NCBI RefSeq assembly: GCF_009647605.1
Contig: NZ_WJIF01000001.1
Span: forward strand, 604,549 to 668,548
Direction: 5' to 3'
From: Agromyces agglutinans
Lineage (GTDB): Bacteria; Actinomycetota; Actinomycetes; Actinomycetales; Microbacteriaceae
Length of the DNA: 64,000 bases
Part shown: piece after piece, positions 63,089 to 64,000 of the stretch
Position numbering within the stretch: position 1 is the first letter of the stretch
How the letters are laid out: every line of letters begins with the position of its first letter
Translations under genes and position numbers: made by a program
The notes under the pieces: model-generated
What the model saw: only the letters and a program-made list of their open reading frames with translations
Databases searched by the model: none
Told to the model about the DNA's origin: nothing

Positions 63089-64000
63089 ATGCGCGCCGTC
63101 TCCGACCTGTCCGACGCGGACCTCGTCAACCGCACCCGGTCCGGTGACTCCGATGCGTACGGAGAGCTCTGGCGGCGCCACGCCGGCGCCGGGCGAACCG
63201 TGGCCCGATCCTTCAGCACGCTCGACCCCGACGACCTCGTCGCCGAGTCCTACACCCGGATCTTCGATTCGATCCGGCGCGGCGGTGGGCCGACGGGCGC
63301 GTTCCGGCCGTACCTGTTCACGACCATCCGAAACACGGCCGCGTCGTGGGGCCGGCGCAACCGCGAGACGACGCTCGACACCCTCGAGTCGTTCGAGGCC
63401 GAGCACACGAGCGAGTCGGCGACCATCGAGGCGCTCGACAAGAGCCTGACGACCCAGGCGTTCCGCTCGCTGCCGACCCGGTGGCAGGAGGTGCTCTGGT
63501 ACACCGAGGTCGAGCAGATGACGCCCGCCCAGGTCGCGCCGCTCGTGGGCATGAGTGCCAACAGCACCGCGGCGCTCGCGTATCGCGCCCGCGAGGGCCT
63601 GCGGCAGGCGTGGATCACGGCGCACCTGCGCGGCGCGGAGGACCCCGAGTGCCGGTGGGCGATCGACCGCCTCGGCTCGTACACGCGCAACAAGCTCGGC
63701 ACCCGCGACACCGCCAAGGTCGACGCGCACCTCGACGGCTGCCCCAAGTGCACGATCGTCGCCGCCGAGGCCCGCGAGGTCGGCTCGCGCCTGGCGCTCG
63801 TGCTGCTCCCCCTCGTCGCGGGAACGGCGGGCGCGACCTCGTACGCGGCCTGGCTCCAGCAGGGCGCGCCCGGCGCGGAACTCGCGCTCGGCGCCGCGGG
63901 CGCAGCGGGCGCGGCAGGCGCGGCAGGCGTTGCCGGTGCGACCGGCGCTCCGATGCCCGTGACCATCACCGGCAGCGCGAGCGCCTCGGGCACCGCCGCG
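63089..64000 (+). CDS. ECF-like sigma factor with C-terminal zinc finger and membrane helix, partial at right edge
   Basis: Open frame from ATG 63089 to the window edge, 304 residues visible, no stop. Sigma region 2 (SDADLVNRTRSGDSDAYGEL, LDPDDLVAESYTRIFDSI, FRPYLFTTIRNTAASW) and region 4 (LPTRWQEVLWYTEVEQMTPA, MSANSTAALAYRAREGL) are clear. Residues about 205-220 hold an anti-sigma-type zinc finger (VDAHLDGCPKC, H-x3-C-x2-C), then a membrane helix (LALVLLPLVAGTAGATSYAAW) and a Gly/Ala-rich stretch. The sigma factor thus carries its own regulatory, membrane-linked tail. Translated by hand. Confidence 0.88.
   Translation, partial: MRAVSDLSDADLVNRTRSGDSDAYGELWRRHAGAGRTVARSFSTLDPDDLVAESYTRIFDSIRRGGGPTGAFRPYLFTTIRNTAASWGRRNRETTLDTLESFEAEHTSESATIEALDKSLTTQAFRSLPTRWQEVLWYTEVEQMTPAQVAPLVGMSANSTAALAYRAREGLRQAWITAHLRGAEDPECRWAIDRLGSYTRNKLGTRDTAKVDAHLDGCPKCTIVAAEAREVGSRLALVLLPLVAGTAGATSYAAWLQQGAPGAELALGAAGAAGAAGAAGVAGATGAPMPVTITGSASASGTAA

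Overview
The window is a high-GC chromosomal segment from an actinobacterium. Gene content and order point to the family Microbacteriaceae; an Agromyces-like genus is a guess. The evidence is a strong GCG/GCC/CTC codon bias, many ATGA/GTGA gene overlaps, the ilvD-ilvBNC...serA...leuB-ilvE...gltX order, the prfB-ftsE-ftsX-smpB-ssrA order, an actinobacterial Tad pilus locus without the secretin-side genes, and prfB without a programmed frameshift.

Layout. 1-1.6 kb is the end of an integrated element: a partial tyrosine recombinase and an excisionase-like HTH gene beside a tRNA-Gln(CTG). 1.7-28.7 kb is a mostly minus-strand housekeeping block: otsAB fusion, ilvD, ilvB, ilvN, ilvC, serA, leuB, ilvE, a FAH-family gene and gltX. 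Accessory genes interrupt it: a LysR/aminotransferase pair, a low-GC putative zinc-protease gene flanked by 58-bp repeats, a YpeA-like GNAT and an AlkD-like gene, an MFS/TetR efflux pair, two membrane-protein genes, a secreted lamin-tail/phosphoesterase protein and cutC. 28.8-34.4 kb is an autoregulated TetR-MMPL-YhgE operon. 35.3-39.8 kb is a plus-strand biotin-transport operon (bioY, acyl-CoA ligase, thiolase, bioM, bioN). 40-43.9 kb holds hisN, a septum-formation-type lipoprotein, a LysR/EamA pair and a SHOCT-domain protein. 43.9-50.3 kb is the ssrA/smpB/ftsX/ftsE/prfB region with small insertions. 50.3-53 kb has an MFS gene, a lipoprotein, a small zinc-ribbon-like protein and a flavin oxidoreductase. 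53.1-57.7 kb is the Tad pilus operon. 57.8-62.7 kb has two PadR/membrane-protein pairs around an acyltransferase, tRNA-Leu and a TauE-like transporter. The right edge cuts a sigma factor that carries a zinc-finger and transmembrane tail.

How parts work together. The ilv, leu and serA genes make branched-chain amino acids and serine. gltX lies directly upstream of tRNA-Gln, which in organisms lacking GlnRS is a GluRS substrate. SmpB and tmRNA rescue ribosomes; FtsEX serves division. BioY with BioM/BioN forms an ECF biotin importer, and the linked ligase and thiolase resemble Bacillus YhfT/YhfS. TadA/B/C with TadE-like pseudopilins and a DUF4244 protein would build a Flp-type pilus.

Most notable signals: (1) the 7-mer GGATGCC/GGCATCC recurs on both strands throughout the core genes, forms inverted pairs inside two strong terminators, and is absent from the putative acquired segments, like an uptake or Chi-type sequence; (2) an HExxH protein with the N-terminal GNxAV motif of injection-system cargo, bracketed by duplicated pieces of its neighbours; (3) an MMPL exporter fused to a degenerate ABC ATPase-like domain; (4) both TadE-like genes expanded by in-frame tandem repeats, one of them lacking a canonical start codon.
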